Assembly: GCF_021432765.1 (NCBI RefSeq)
Contig: NZ_CP058908.1
Span: 1,876,001-1,940,000, forward strand
DNA: 64,000 nucleotides
DNA from: Pseudomonas phenolilytica
GTDB lineage: Bacteria > Pseudomonadota > Gammaproteobacteria > Pseudomonadales > Pseudomonadaceae
Direction of reading: 5' to 3'
How positions within the stretch are numbered: position 1 is the first letter of the stretch; the number at the start of each line of letters is the position of its first letter. Both the position numbers and the translations under genes were made by a program. The notes below the pieces were generated by a model. The model saw only the letters and a program-made list of their open reading frames with translations, searched no databases and was not told the DNA's origin. Shown here piece after piece: positions 19,452-29,628 of this stretch.

Positions 19452-20393
19452 ATGTTCCCTGTCGTCGTCCAGACCCTGAGCGTCACCGCCCCGGTATTCG
19501 CCATGCTGTTTCTTGGCGTGGTGCTCCGGCGCGTCGGCTGGATCGATGCAGCGTTCGTCAACACAGCCTCGGCGTTGGTGTTCAAGGGCACCATGCCGAC
19601 CCTGATGTTCATCTCGATCCTCAAGGCCGACCTGAACACCGCCCTGCAGCCGGCCTTGCTCGGCTACTTCGTGCTGGCGACCATCGCCACGTTCGCCTTG
19701 GCCTGGGGTTGGGCAATCTGGCGCTGTCCGCGGGTGGAGCGCGGAGTCTATGTGCAGGGCGCGTTTCGCGGTAACAACGGCATCGTCGGCTTGGCACTGG
19801 CAGCCAGCCTGTACGGCGACTACGGCCTGTCCGCCGGCAGTGTGCTGGCGGGCGTGGTGATCCTGCTCTACAACAGCCTGTCGGCGTTGATCCTGGCACT
19901 CTACAGCGCAGGTGCGCGGCCCGATGCGCGCGCGATTCTCATCAGCATCGCGCGCAACCCGCTGATCATCGGGGTCGTTTCGGCCATTCCGTTCGCCTAC
20001 TGGCAGGTCGCATTGCCGGGCTGGCTGATGACGTCCGGTCAGTACTTCGCGCAGATGACGCTGCCATTGGCACTGATCTGTATTGGCGCGACGTTGTCGC
20101 TGGCGGCGTTACGCGACAGTAGCGGGATCGCCCTGAGTTCGAGCCTGATGAAAATGGTCTGGCTGCCGCTTATGGCTACGCTCGGCGCCTGGGCATGCGG
20201 ATTCCGGGGGGCCGAATTGGGCATCCTGTTCCTCTATTTCGCCAGCCCGACGGCGGCGGCGAGCTTCGTGATGGCGCGCGCGGTTGATGCCAACCATCAG
20301 CTGGCTGCCACCATCATCGTCATCACCACTCTGATGGCCGCCCTGAGCATCAATGCCGGCCTGTTCCTGCTCGGCGGGCTCGGCTGGATCTAG
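19452..20393 (+). CDS. AEC-family permease
   Basis: A 313-residue membrane protein with about ten hydrophobic helices in the auxin efflux carrier (AEC) fold. Landmarks are VFAMLFLGVVLRRVGWID at the N-terminus, GAFRGNNGIVGLALA in helix 4, and ASPTAAASFVMARAVDAN near the C-terminus. Members export or import organic acids or amino-acid derivatives; the substrate is not predictable. It follows the roxSR pair by 94 bases in the same direction and ends convergent with the antiporter genes. Confidence 0.88.
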   Translation: MFPVVVQTLSVTAPVFAMLFLGVVLRRVGWIDAAFVNTASALVFKGTMPTLMFISILKADLNTALQPALLGYFVLATIATFALAWGWAIWRCPRVERGVYVQGAFRGNNGIVGLALAASLYGDYGLSAGSVLAGVVILLYNSLSALILALYSAGARPDARAILISIARNPLIIGVVSAIPFAYWQVALPGWLMTSGQYFAQMTLPLALICIGATLSLAALRDSSGIALSSSLMKMVWLPLMATLGAWACGFRGAELGILFLYFASPTAAASFVMARAVDANHQLAATIIVITTLMAALSINAGLFLLGGLGWI

Positions 20394-20494
20394 CGCGACA
20401 GCGCGTGACGCCGTGATCGTGATCGAACAGGTGGCGATCGCGCTAATCGCCCAACAGAGCGCAGAACATTATCGTGGCGTTGTTGCCGGCGCTT

Positions 20495-20512
20495 GCGCCA
20501 GCACCGCTGGCG
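20495..20512 (-). terminator. Possible hairpin after the antiporter gene
   Basis: GCCAGC and GCTGGC flank an ACC loop in a GC-rich gap, 26 bases downstream of the leftward antiporter stop. There is no T-tract, so evidence for termination is weak. Confidence 0.3.
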
Positions 20513-20537
20513 GGCGCAGCGGCCGGGCGGCAGCGGT

Positions 20538-21620
20538 TCAGCGCTGCAGCTTCCAGGCGCGAGCGCCGATCACCAGCAGCGTGATCAGGGTCAGCGGCAG
20601 AACGAACCACAGCATGGCCTGACTGAACATGGCCAGCCCCGGTGCGTCGGTGCTGTGCATGATCAGCCAGGAGGTGTAGATCACGTAATAGGCGAAGAAT
20701 AGCGCGCCTTCCCAGCGGCGAATGCAGTAGCCGGCGAAGAAGATCGGCAGGCACGCGGCCGCCACGGCGATCATCACCGGGTAGTCGAAGGCGATGGCGT
20801 TGCCCGAGACGCCGATGGGCGTCGGCGAAACCAGCGAGGCGAGGCCGAGCACCGCCAGCAGGTTGAAGATGTTGCTGCCGACCACGTTGCCCACGGCGAT
20901 ATCGCGCTCGCCCTTGATGGCGGCGATGACCGAAGTGGCGACCTCCGGTAGCGAGGTGCCGGCGGCAATGATGGTCAGGCCGATCACCAACTCGGACAGC
21001 CCTAGCGCCTTGGCCAGCGTGACCGCCGCGTCCACCAGCAGGCTGGAGCCCTGCACCAGCAGCACCAGACCAATGGCGATGAACAGCAGATGGCGCAGGC
21101 TGGCGAAGCGTCCGGCCGGTTCGTGCAGGCCGTATTCGTCTTCAAATTCCTGATTCTCGTTGTTGCGCGACTTCAGGCTGCTGACGATCAGGAAGCCGGT
21201 GTACGTCAGAACTCCGCCGAACAGCAGCACGCCATCCAGGCGCCCGTACTGCTGGTCCATCGCGAGAAACCAGGCCAGCAGGCTGGCGCCGATCATGATC
21301 GGCACGTCGAAACGGATCAGCTGGCGCGACACCAGCATCGGGGTGATCAGCGCCGAGAGGCCGAGGATGAATAGCACGTTGAAGATGTTGCTGCCGATCA
21401 CGTTGCCCACCGCGATATCGCCCTGACCGGACACCGTCGATTGCACGCTGACCGCCATCTCCGGCGCGCTGGTGCCGAAGGCCACGACCGTCAGGCCGAT
21501 GATCAGCGGCGAAATCCCGAACTGCGCGGCCAGCCGCGCCGCGCCGCGCACCAGCAATTCGGCGCCGGCAACCAGCAGCACCAGGCCGGCGAACAGGTAG
21601 ACGAAGGTCATCAGGGTCAC
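20538..21620 (-). CDS. Calcium/sodium antiporter family protein (copy 1)
   Basis: A ~360-residue CaCA-family exchanger with two inverted repeats of five helices. Each repeat holds the signature region: VVAFGTSAPEMAVS near residue 45 and IIAAGTSLPEVATS near 230, where the acidic residue binds the cation. It is closest in layout to YrbG-type Ca2+/Na+ antiporters. The GTG at 21620 is preferred because GGAG lies eight bases upstream and because the resulting MTLMTFVYLFAG aligns with the start of the adjacent paralogue. It lies 28 bases after that paralogue. Confidence 0.9.
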   Translation of the reverse strand: MTLMTFVYLFAGLVLLVAGAELLVRGAARLAAQFGISPLIIGLTVVAFGTSAPEMAVSVQSTVSGQGDIAVGNVIGSNIFNVLFILGLSALITPMLVSRQLIRFDVPIMIGASLLAWFLAMDQQYGRLDGVLLFGGVLTYTGFLIVSSLKSRNNENQEFEDEYGLHEPAGRFASLRHLLFIAIGLVLLVQGSSLLVDAAVTLAKALGLSELVIGLTIIAAGTSLPEVATSVIAAIKGERDIAVGNVVGSNIFNLLAVLGLASLVSPTPIGVSGNAIAFDYPVMIAVAAACLPIFFAGYCIRRWEGALFFAYYVIYTSWLIMHSTDAPGLAMFSQAMLWFVLPLTLITLLVIGARAWKLQR

Positions 21621-21648
21621 GGAACACACTCCATAGGTGGAAAGGCGG

Positions 21649-22722
21649 TTAGCGCTGCCGGCGCCAGGCGCGCATGGCGATCAACGCCAGCGTAACGGCA
21701 GTCAGGGGGAAGGCAAACCAGAGCATGGCGACGCGCAGGCGTTCAAGGTCGCCCAGGCCGGTGGCGAACATCACCAGATACAGGCTGTAGGCCAGGTAGT
21801 AGGCCACGAACAGCAGCCCTTCCCAGCGATTGATGCGATAGCCGGAGAAGAAGATCGGCAGGCAGGCAACGAATACCGCGAGCATTACCGGGAAATCGAA
21901 TGCCAGTGCATTCGGTGAGATCGACAGGCCGTCGCCCGCCAGCGCGGCACTGGCGCCCAGCACCAGCAGCAGATTGAAGATGCAGCTGCCCACCACATTG
22001 CCGACCGCGATGTCTCGCTCGCCCTTGAACGCCGCCAGCAGCGAGGTCGCCAGTTCCGGCAGCGAGGTGCCGACTGCGACGACGGTCAGACCGATCACCA
22101 GCTCGGAAAGACCGAAGGCGCGCGCCAGCTCCACCGCGCCGACGATCAGCAGATGAGCGCCGGCCACCAGCAAGCCGATGCCAACGATCACCCGCAGCAG
22201 TTGCACGGGCCAGGCCCCGGGCTGCGAATGGAATACCGCGACGAACTCATCGGGACCGGCGCCGGGGCGCTGACGGCGAGCGGCACGAATGAGCAGCGCC
22301 GTATAAACAGCCAAGCAGGCGAGCAGCACAGCGCCTTCGCCGCGGCCGACACGACCGTCCCAGGCCAGCGTATAGACCAGCAGCCCCGCGCCGAGCATCA
22401 GCGGCACGTCCAGGCGGATCAGCTGGCGGGAAACCCGCAGCGGCGCGATCAGCGCGCAGAGTCCGAGGATCAACAGGATGTTGGCGATGTTGCTGCCGAT
22501 CACGTTGCCGACCGCGATATCGCCGCTGCCGGCGAGTGCCGCCTCGAGGCTGACCGCGGTTTCCGGTGCGCTGGTTCCGAAGGCGACCACCGTCAGGCCG
22601 ATTACCAGCGGCGGGATGCCGAGGCGCGCCGCCAGCTGCGTCGCGCCACGGACCAGACTGCCGGCTCCGAAGGTCAGCAGAATCAGGCCGGCAAGCAGAT
22701 AGGCAAGGGTGAGCAATGTCAT
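21649..22722 (-). CDS. Calcium/sodium antiporter family protein (copy 2)
   Basis: A 357-residue paralogue of the next gene with the same two signatures, VVAFGTSAPETAVS and VVAVGTSLPELATS, and the same helix layout. The ATG at 22722 (MTLLTLAYLLAG) is chosen by alignment to its neighbour; an upstream TTG has no ribosome site. The tandem pair probably arose by local duplication and has diverged in the central loop. Whether the two form a complex or have different ions cannot be seen. Confidence 0.9.
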   Translation of the reverse strand: MTLLTLAYLLAGLILLTFGAGSLVRGATQLAARLGIPPLVIGLTVVAFGTSAPETAVSLEAALAGSGDIAVGNVIGSNIANILLILGLCALIAPLRVSRQLIRLDVPLMLGAGLLVYTLAWDGRVGRGEGAVLLACLAVYTALLIRAARRQRPGAGPDEFVAVFHSQPGAWPVQLLRVIVGIGLLVAGAHLLIVGAVELARAFGLSELVIGLTVVAVGTSLPELATSLLAAFKGERDIAVGNVVGSCIFNLLLVLGASAALAGDGLSISPNALAFDFPVMLAVFVACLPIFFSGYRINRWEGLLFVAYYLAYSLYLVMFATGLGDLERLRVAMLWFAFPLTAVTLALIAMRAWRRQR

Positions 22723-22795
22723 GTGGGTGGCGTGCAATGGGCCGGCGGCGGCGTGCTGGCGCCGCGAAGATAGGGCCCGTAGCCGCGTGGCGCGC

Positions 22796-23194
22796 TCATT
22801 CGACGGTTTCGATCCGCACGGCCACCACGCCCCGCTCGATCATGCCGAGCTGCTGTGCGGCGGCGCGCGAGAGATCGATGATGCGGCCACGGCGAAACGG
22901 GCCTCGATCATTGATGCGCACCGTGACCTTGCGGCCGTTGGCCAGGTTGGTCACCTGCACTCGCGTGCCGAACGGCAGCGAGCGATGGGCGGCGACCAGC
23001 GCGTTCTGGTCGTGACGCTCGCCGCTGGCGGTTCGCTGGCCGTGGTGCATCCGCGCATAGTAGGACGCCTTGCCCTGCTGGCTGAAGCCGCGCTCCACCG
23101 GCGCCTGCGGAGCTGCCGGTGCGCGCTGTCGCTCGGCGCAGCCGGTGACTAACGCGAGCAACAGTAGCGGGGCAAGCAGGCGTACGAGGTGCAT
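22796..23194 (-). CDS. Small RlpA-like septal/peptidoglycan lipoprotein
   Basis: A 132-residue lipoprotein with lipobox LVTGC at about residue 19. A double-psi beta-barrel RlpA domain follows ([42 protein letters not shown]). The catalytic-type Asp of RlpA lytic transglycosylases is visible in INDRGP. It lacks the C-terminal SPOR domain of full RlpA, so it is a short relative, perhaps without septal targeting. It stands 73 bases upstream of the antiporter pair in the same direction. Confidence 0.88.
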   Translation of the reverse strand: MHLVRLLAPLLLLALVTGCAERQRAPAAPQAPVERGFSQQGKASYYARMHHGQRTASGERHDQNALVAAHRSLPFGTRVQVTNLANGRKVTVRINDRGPFRRGRIIDLSRAAAQQLGMIERGVVAVRIETVE

Positions 23195-23328
23195 GAACGA
23201 TCCGTTCCTTGAAGAATTCTGCCAGTCGCAACCGGGTGCTGGCGCGTCGCGCGCACCGATCGCGAGCGGCCGGCTCGACCAGACGGCGCTCCGCGCGCGG
23301 CCGGTCGGGAGAGCCAGCTGCGCGGGAC

Positions 23329-24777
23329 TTAGCCTTCGAGTTTCTTCTTCAGCAGTTGGTTCACCTGGCCGGGGTTGGCCTTGCCCTTGGACGCCTTCAT
23401 CGCCTGGCCGACGAAGAAGCCGAACATCTTGCCGCGCTTGGCTTCATCGCTGGCGCGGTACTGCTCGACCTGTTCCGCATTGGCCGCCAGCACTTCGTCG
23501 AGCATCGCCTCGATGGCGCCGCTGTCGGTAACCTGCTTGAGGCCCTTTTTCTCGATGACTTCGTCGGCATTCTCGCCTTCGCCGGCCGCGAGGGCTTCGA
23601 AGACCATTTTGGCGATCTTGCCGGAGATGGTGTCGTCCTTGATGCGCAGGATCAGACCGCCAAGCTGCGCGGCGGACACCGGCGACTGTTCGATCTCCAG
23701 GCCGTCCTTGTTGAGCAGGCTGGACAGCTCGCCCATCACCCAGTTGGCCGCCAGTTTGGCGTCACCGCAGACCTGTTGCACGGCCTCGAAGTAGTCGGCC
23801 AGTTCGCGACTGGCGGAGAGCACCGAGGCGTCATAGGTGGACAGGCCGAACTGGCTCTCGAAACGTGCGCGCTTCTCGCCCGGCAGTTCCGGCAGCTCGC
23901 CGCGCACCTGCTCGATGAAGCTCTCTTCCAGCACCACCGGCAGCAGATCGGGGCAGGGGAAGTAGCGGTAGTCGTTGGCTTCTTCCTTGCTGCGCATCGA
24001 ACGGGTTTCGTCCTTATTCGGGTCGTACAGGCGAGTTTCCTGCACCACCTTGCCGCCGTCCTCGATCAGCTCGATCTGCCGCTGCACCTCGTGGTTGATG
24101 GCCTTCTCGATGAAGCGGAACGAGTTGACGTTCTTGATCTCGGCGCGGGTGCCGAACTCGATCTGGCCTTTCGGCCGCACCGACACGTTGCAGTCGCAGC
24201 GCAGCGAGCCTTCGGCCATGTTGCCGTCGCAGATGCCGAGATAACGCACCAGCGCGTGGATGGCCTTGACGTAAGCCACCGCCTCCTTGGCCGAGCGGAT
24301 GTCCGGTTCGGAAACGATCTCCAGCAGCGGCGTGCCGGCGCGGTTGAGGTCGATCCCGCTCATGCCGTGGAAGTCTTCGTGCAGGCTCTTGCCGGCGTCC
24401 TCTTCCAGGTGGGCGCGGGTGATGCCGATGCGCTTGACCGTGCCGTCTTCCAGGGTGATGTCCAGATGGCCCTTGCCAACCACGGGATGATCCATCTGGC
24501 TGGTCTGGTAACCCTTGGGCAGGTCCGGATAGAAGTAGTTCTTGCGCGCGAACACGTTGGTGCGGCCCAGTTCGGCGTCGATCGCCAGGCCGAACTTCAC
24601 CGCCATTCGCACGGCTTCTTCATTCAATACCGGCAGGGTGCCGGGCATGCCGAGATCGACCAGGCTCGCCTGGGTGTTCGGCTCGGCGCCGAAGGTAGTG
24701 GCGCTGCCGGAGAAGATCTTCGACTGGGTGCTGAGCTGGGCGTGGATTTCCAGCCCGATCACGGTTTCCCATTGCAT
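23329..24777 (-). CDS. gatB: Asp-tRNA(Asn)/Glu-tRNA(Gln) amidotransferase subunit B
   Basis: GatB binds mischarged tRNA and carries out kinase and transamidation steps in the GatCAB complex. At 482 residues it has the normal length. Recognised segments are [13 protein letters not shown] at the start, [27 protein letters not shown] and the YqeY-like C-terminal tail domain. It is 11 bases after gatA, third gene of the leftward gatCAB operon. Confidence 0.98.
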   Translation of the reverse strand: MQWETVIGLEIHAQLSTQSKIFSGSATTFGAEPNTQASLVDLGMPGTLPVLNEEAVRMAVKFGLAIDAELGRTNVFARKNYFYPDLPKGYQTSQMDHPVVGKGHLDITLEDGTVKRIGITRAHLEEDAGKSLHEDFHGMSGIDLNRAGTPLLEIVSEPDIRSAKEAVAYVKAIHALVRYLGICDGNMAEGSLRCDCNVSVRPKGQIEFGTRAEIKNVNSFRFIEKAINHEVQRQIELIEDGGKVVQETRLYDPNKDETRSMRSKEEANDYRYFPCPDLLPVVLEESFIEQVRGELPELPGEKRARFESQFGLSTYDASVLSASRELADYFEAVQQVCGDAKLAANWVMGELSSLLNKDGLEIEQSPVSAAQLGGLILRIKDDTISGKIAKMVFEALAAGEGENADEVIEKKGLKQVTDSGAIEAMLDEVLAANAEQVEQYRASDEAKRGKMFGFFVGQAMKASKGKANPGQVNQLLKKKLEG

Positions 24778-24788
24778 GTGTATCGTCC

Positions 24789-26240
24789 TCAGAATCCGGC
24801 CGGAGTGCGGGTGTGCCAGTCGGCGACCTGCTGGTACTGGTGCGCCACGTTGAGCAGGCGCGCTTCCTGGAAGTACGGCGCCAACAGCTGCACGCCCACC
24901 GGCAGGCCGTCGATGAAGCCGGCCGGCATGGACAGGCCGGGGATGCCGGCGAGGTTGGCGGTGATGGTGTAGATATCTTCCAGGTAAGCCGAGACCGGAT
25001 CGGCGTTCTTCTCACCGAGCTTCCAGGCCAGGTTCGGCGTGGTCGGGCCGAGAATCACGTCGACCTCGCCGAAGGCGCTGACGAAGTCGTTCTTGATCAG
25101 CCGGCGGATGCGCTGTGCCTTGAGGTAATAGGCGTCGTAGTAGCCGGCCGACAGCGCGTAGGTGCCGACCATGATGCGGCGTTTGACCTCGGCGCCGAAG
25201 CCTTCGCCGCGCGAGCGCTTGTACAGGTCTTCGAGGTTGACCGGGTTCTCGCAGCGATAGCCGAAGCGCACGCCGTCGAAACGCGACAGGTTGGAGCTGG
25301 CCTCGGCGGGCGCGATGACGTAATAGGCCGGAATCGCGTGCTGCAGGTTCGGTAGGCTGATGTCCTTGACCGTGGCGCCGAGCTTCTTCAGCTCTTCGAC
25401 CACCGCCAGCACGGCATCGGCGATGCGGCTGTCGAGGCCTGCGCCGAAGTATTCCTTCGGCAGACCGATACGCAGGCCAGTCAGCGGCTGGCTCAGCGTC
25501 GCCAGGTAGTCGTCCACCGGCGCGTCGACGCAGGTCGAATCCTTCGGGTCGAAGCCGGCGATGGCGCCGAGCATCAGTGCGCAGTCTTCGGCGGTACGCG
25601 CCAACGGGCCGCCCTGATCGAGGCTGGATGCATAGGCGATCATGCCCCAACGCGAGACGCGACCGTAGGTCGGCTTGATGCCGGTGAGGTTGGTCAGCGC
25701 CGCCGGCTGGCGGATCGAGCCGCCGGTGTCGGTGCCGGTCGCGGCCGGAACCAAACCAGCGGCCACCGCAGCGGCCGAACCGCCGGAAGAACCGCCGGGC
25801 ACGCGGGAAGTGTCCCAAGGGTTCTTCACCGCGCCGAAATGGCTGGATTCGTTGGCCGAGCCCATGGCGAACTCGTCCATGTTCAGCTTGCCGAGGCTGA
25901 CCGCGCCGGCTGCGGCCAGCTTCGCGACCACGGTGGCGTCGTAGGGCGCCTGGAAGTTGTGTAGGATCTTCGACCCGCAGGTGGTCAGCACGCCCTCGGT
26001 GCAGAACAGATCCTTGTGCGCTATCGGTGCGCCGAGCAGGGCGCCGTTTTCGCCGGCGGCGCGGCGTGCGTCGGCAGCCTGCGCCTGGCTGCGCGCCCGC
26101 TCGGCGGTGACGGTGATGAAGCTGTTGAGCTGCGGGTCGAGCTGGGCGATGCGCGCCAGCAGGGCGTCGCTCAGTTCGACGGCAGAGAAGTCCTTGGCGG
26201 CCAGGCCGCGGGCAATTTGTGCCAGAGTCAGTCGATGCAT
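24789..26240 (-). CDS. gatA: Asp-tRNA(Asn)/Glu-tRNA(Gln) amidotransferase subunit A
   Basis: The amidase subunit that frees ammonia from glutamine (483 aa). The amidase-signature catalytic lysine is in [13 protein letters not shown] and the Ser-cisSer pair in [15 protein letters not shown], followed by [12 protein letters not shown]. The ATG at 26240 overlaps the gatC stop by one base; a GTG one codon earlier is possible. Confidence 0.98.
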   Translation of the reverse strand: MHRLTLAQIARGLAAKDFSAVELSDALLARIAQLDPQLNSFITVTAERARSQAQAADARRAAGENGALLGAPIAHKDLFCTEGVLTTCGSKILHNFQAPYDATVVAKLAAAGAVSLGKLNMDEFAMGSANESSHFGAVKNPWDTSRVPGGSSGGSAAAVAAGLVPAATGTDTGGSIRQPAALTNLTGIKPTYGRVSRWGMIAYASSLDQGGPLARTAEDCALMLGAIAGFDPKDSTCVDAPVDDYLATLSQPLTGLRIGLPKEYFGAGLDSRIADAVLAVVEELKKLGATVKDISLPNLQHAIPAYYVIAPAEASSNLSRFDGVRFGYRCENPVNLEDLYKRSRGEGFGAEVKRRIMVGTYALSAGYYDAYYLKAQRIRRLIKNDFVSAFGEVDVILGPTTPNLAWKLGEKNADPVSAYLEDIYTITANLAGIPGLSMPAGFIDGLPVGVQLLAPYFQEARLLNVAHQYQQVADWHTRTPAGF

Positions 26241-26527
26241 CACTCGATCACCTTGGGAACCAGATAGAGACCGTTTTCCACGGCCGGGGCTATGGCCTGG
26301 TACTCGTCGCGGTGGTTGGTTTCGGTCACCTGATCGGCGCGCAGGCGCTGGGTGGCTTCCAGCGGATGGGCCAGCGGCTCGACGCCGGTGGTGTCGACGG
26401 CCTGCATGCGGTCGATCAGGCCGAGGATGTTGTTGAGGGTCTCGGTGGTGCGCGGCAGATCGCCTTCATCCAGACCCAGGCGGGCCAGGTGAGCGATCTT
26501 TTCCACTTCGCAGCGTTCAAGCGCCAT
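26240..26527 (-). CDS. gatC: Asp-tRNA(Asn)/Glu-tRNA(Gln) amidotransferase subunit C
   Basis: A 95-residue subunit that wraps around GatA and GatB and stabilises the complex. The typical beginning [21 protein letters not shown] and the central [22 protein letters not shown] are diagnostic. First gene of the leftward gatCAB operon and divergent from mreB. Confidence 0.97.
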   Translation of the reverse strand: MALERCEVEKIAHLARLGLDEGDLPRTTETLNNILGLIDRMQAVDTTGVEPLAHPLEATQRLRADQVTETNHRDEYQAIAPAVENGLYLVPKVIE

Positions 26528-27867
<1,340 letters not shown>

Positions 27868-27889
27868 GCCATAGGCGGCAGTAACCGAT

Positions 27890-27943
27890 GCGGCGAGCCG
27901 AAGGCCGAGCCCGACTCTGCTTTCGGCTCGCCGCGTTCAGTTT
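27890..27943 (+). terminator. Terminator between mreB and mreC
   Basis: A 13-bp perfect stem (27890–27902 with 27922–27934) with a 19-base loop and a T-rich tail ending at TTT (27943). It begins 22 bases past the mreB stop. It should cut mreCD transcription below mreB, a common arrangement for mreB, or serve as an RNA processing site. Confidence 0.7.
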
Positions 27944-27967
27944 GTAGCAGGTAGTTTCGAGGGCTTC

Positions 27968-28969
27968 ACGATCAAACCGCTATTTGCCAAGGGACCTTCG
28001 CTCGGCGTGCGCCTGCTGGTGTTCGCCGTGCTCTGTGTCGCGCTGATGGTGGTGGATGCACGTTTCGATTCCCTCAAACCCGTGCGTAGCCAGATGGGGC
28101 TGGTGCTGACCCCGTTCTACTGGCTGGCCGATCTGCCGGTGCGTGCTTGGAAGGGCGCCACCGAGCAGATCAGCAGCAGCAGCAGCTTGGTCGCGGAGAA
28201 CGAGAAGCTCAAGGCCGAGGCGCTGCTGCTGCAACGCCGCCTGCAGAAGTTGGCGACGCTCACCGAGCAGAACGTGCGGCTGCGTGAGTTGCTCAATTCC
28301 GCGGCGCTGGTCGACGACAGGGTGATAGTTGCCGAGCTGATCGGACTGGACCCCAATCCGTTTACCCACCGGATCCTGATCGACAAGGGCAGCCAGGACG
28401 GTGTCTTCGTCGGCCAGCCGGTACTCGATGCCAATGGTCTGATGGGGCAAGTGGTGGAAGTGATGCCGTATGCGGCGCGGGTGCTGTTGCTGACCGACGT
28501 TACGCATAGCATTCCGGTGCAGGTGAATCGTAACGGCCTGCGCGCGATCGCGGCCGGCACTGGCGATTCGGAGTATCTGGAGCTGCGCCATGTCGCCGAA
28601 ACGGCGGATATAAAGGAAGGTGATCTGCTGGTCAGTTCCGGCCTCGGCCAGCGCTTCCCCAGCGGCTACCCGGTGGCGCAGGTGAAGGAAGTGGTGCGCG
28701 ACTCGGGACAACCCTTCGCCATCGTCCGCGCGGTGCCCACCGCCATGCTCAATCGCAGTCGCTACCTGTTGCTGGTTTTCAGTGACTCGCGCAGCCCCGA
28801 GGAGCGTGCCGCTGCGGCTGCCGAGGCGCAGGCCAGCGCCGATCGTCAGGCGGCCGAGCGTGCCGAGAAGACCGCCGATCAGTCCGAGGTTAAAGCGCAA
28901 GCCGCGCCGGCCGGCGACAGCCAGCCTGCCGTGCCAGCGGAACCGAGTGCCGATGAGGTGCGGCCATGA
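27968..28969 (+). CDS. mreC: Rod-shape determining protein MreC, apparent ACG start
   Basis: MreC is a bitopic periplasmic scaffold of the elongasome. It has a transmembrane helix (RLLVFAVLCVALMVVD), a coiled coil (VAENEKLKAEALLLQRRL) and the two-barrel domain (FTHRILIDKGSQDGVFVGQPV, LLLTDVTHSIPVQVNR). A low-complexity Ala/Glu tail ends the protein. No ATG, GTG or TTG occurs in frame between the upstream TAG (27872) and a GTG at 28007. GAGGG at 27959–27963 points to ACG at 27968, giving x-IKPLFAKGPSLGVRLL, the sort of N-terminus expected for this family. The conservative alternative is GTG 28007 (320 aa), which would trim the segment before the helix. The stop overlaps mreD as ATGA. Confidence 0.9.
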   Translation, partial: TIKPLFAKGPSLGVRLLVFAVLCVALMVVDARFDSLKPVRSQMGLVLTPFYWLADLPVRAWKGATEQISSSSSLVAENEKLKAEALLLQRRLQKLATLTEQNVRLRELLNSAALVDDRVIVAELIGLDPNPFTHRILIDKGSQDGVFVGQPVLDANGLMGQVVEVMPYAARVLLLTDVTHSIPVQVNRNGLRAIAAGTGDSEYLELRHVAETADIKEGDLLVSSGLGQRFPSGYPVAQVKEVVRDSGQPFAIVRAVPTAMLNRSRYLLLVFSDSRSPEERAAAAAEAQASADRQAAERAEKTADQSEVKAQAAPAGDSQPAVPAEPSADEVRP

Positions 28970-29454
28970 TTGCCGGGCGTGCGCACAACGGCTGGGTAAT
29001 CTGGCTGTCGCTGCTGGTGGCCCTGCTGCTCAGCATCGCGCCGATGCCGGCGAGCACCGAGCTGGCTCGGCCGCTTTGGCTCGGCCTGGTGATTGCGTTC
29101 TGGTCGCTGGCATTGCCGCATCGCGGTGGCATGGGGCTGGCATTCGTCTTTGGTCTGATGCTGGATGTGCTGGCCGGTACACTGCTCGGGCAGAACGGCC
29201 TGCCGCTGATCCTGATCGCCTTCCTCGTGCTGAGCCTGCAGCAACGGCTGCGTATGTTCCCGCTGTGGCAGCAGAGCATGGTGTTGCTGGTCGTTCTCGG
29301 ATTGGCGCAGCTGGTGCAGTTGTGGCTGAACACCCTGACCGGCAATCGGCCGCCGACGCTCATCTTCCTCGTACCGGTGCCCATCAGCGCCTTGCTCTGG
29401 CCCTGGATTTTCGTCGTGCTGCACTGGCTGCGTCGTCGTTTCGACGTCAACTGA
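28966..29454 (+). CDS. mreD: Rod-shape determining protein MreD
   Basis: A 162-residue inner-membrane protein with about five helices that binds MreC in the rod complex. It has the pattern LGLVIAFWSLALPHRGGMGLAFVFGLMLDVLAGTL-like helices and a positively charged C-terminus (HWLRRRFDVN). The start overlaps mreC by four bases. Confidence 0.95.
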   Translation: MIAGRAHNGWVIWLSLLVALLLSIAPMPASTELARPLWLGLVIAFWSLALPHRGGMGLAFVFGLMLDVLAGTLLGQNGLPLILIAFLVLSLQQRLRMFPLWQQSMVLLVVLGLAQLVQLWLNTLTGNRPPTLIFLVPVPISALLWPWIFVVLHWLRRRFDVN

Positions 29455-29628
29455 GCCCGGCACAGTAACCTTCCGCCGCCGCGGCATTCGGGCAGGCGTT
29501 CGACCAAGGCCCGCATTGAACCCCGCTTGGTTTTCTGAAATCATGCCGCCTTCATGGCGCTGGGCCATCATTTGCGTATGGTCCAGGGCTACTTCGATAC
29601 GGCGCAGACAGAACGCGGGCGAGTGGCT

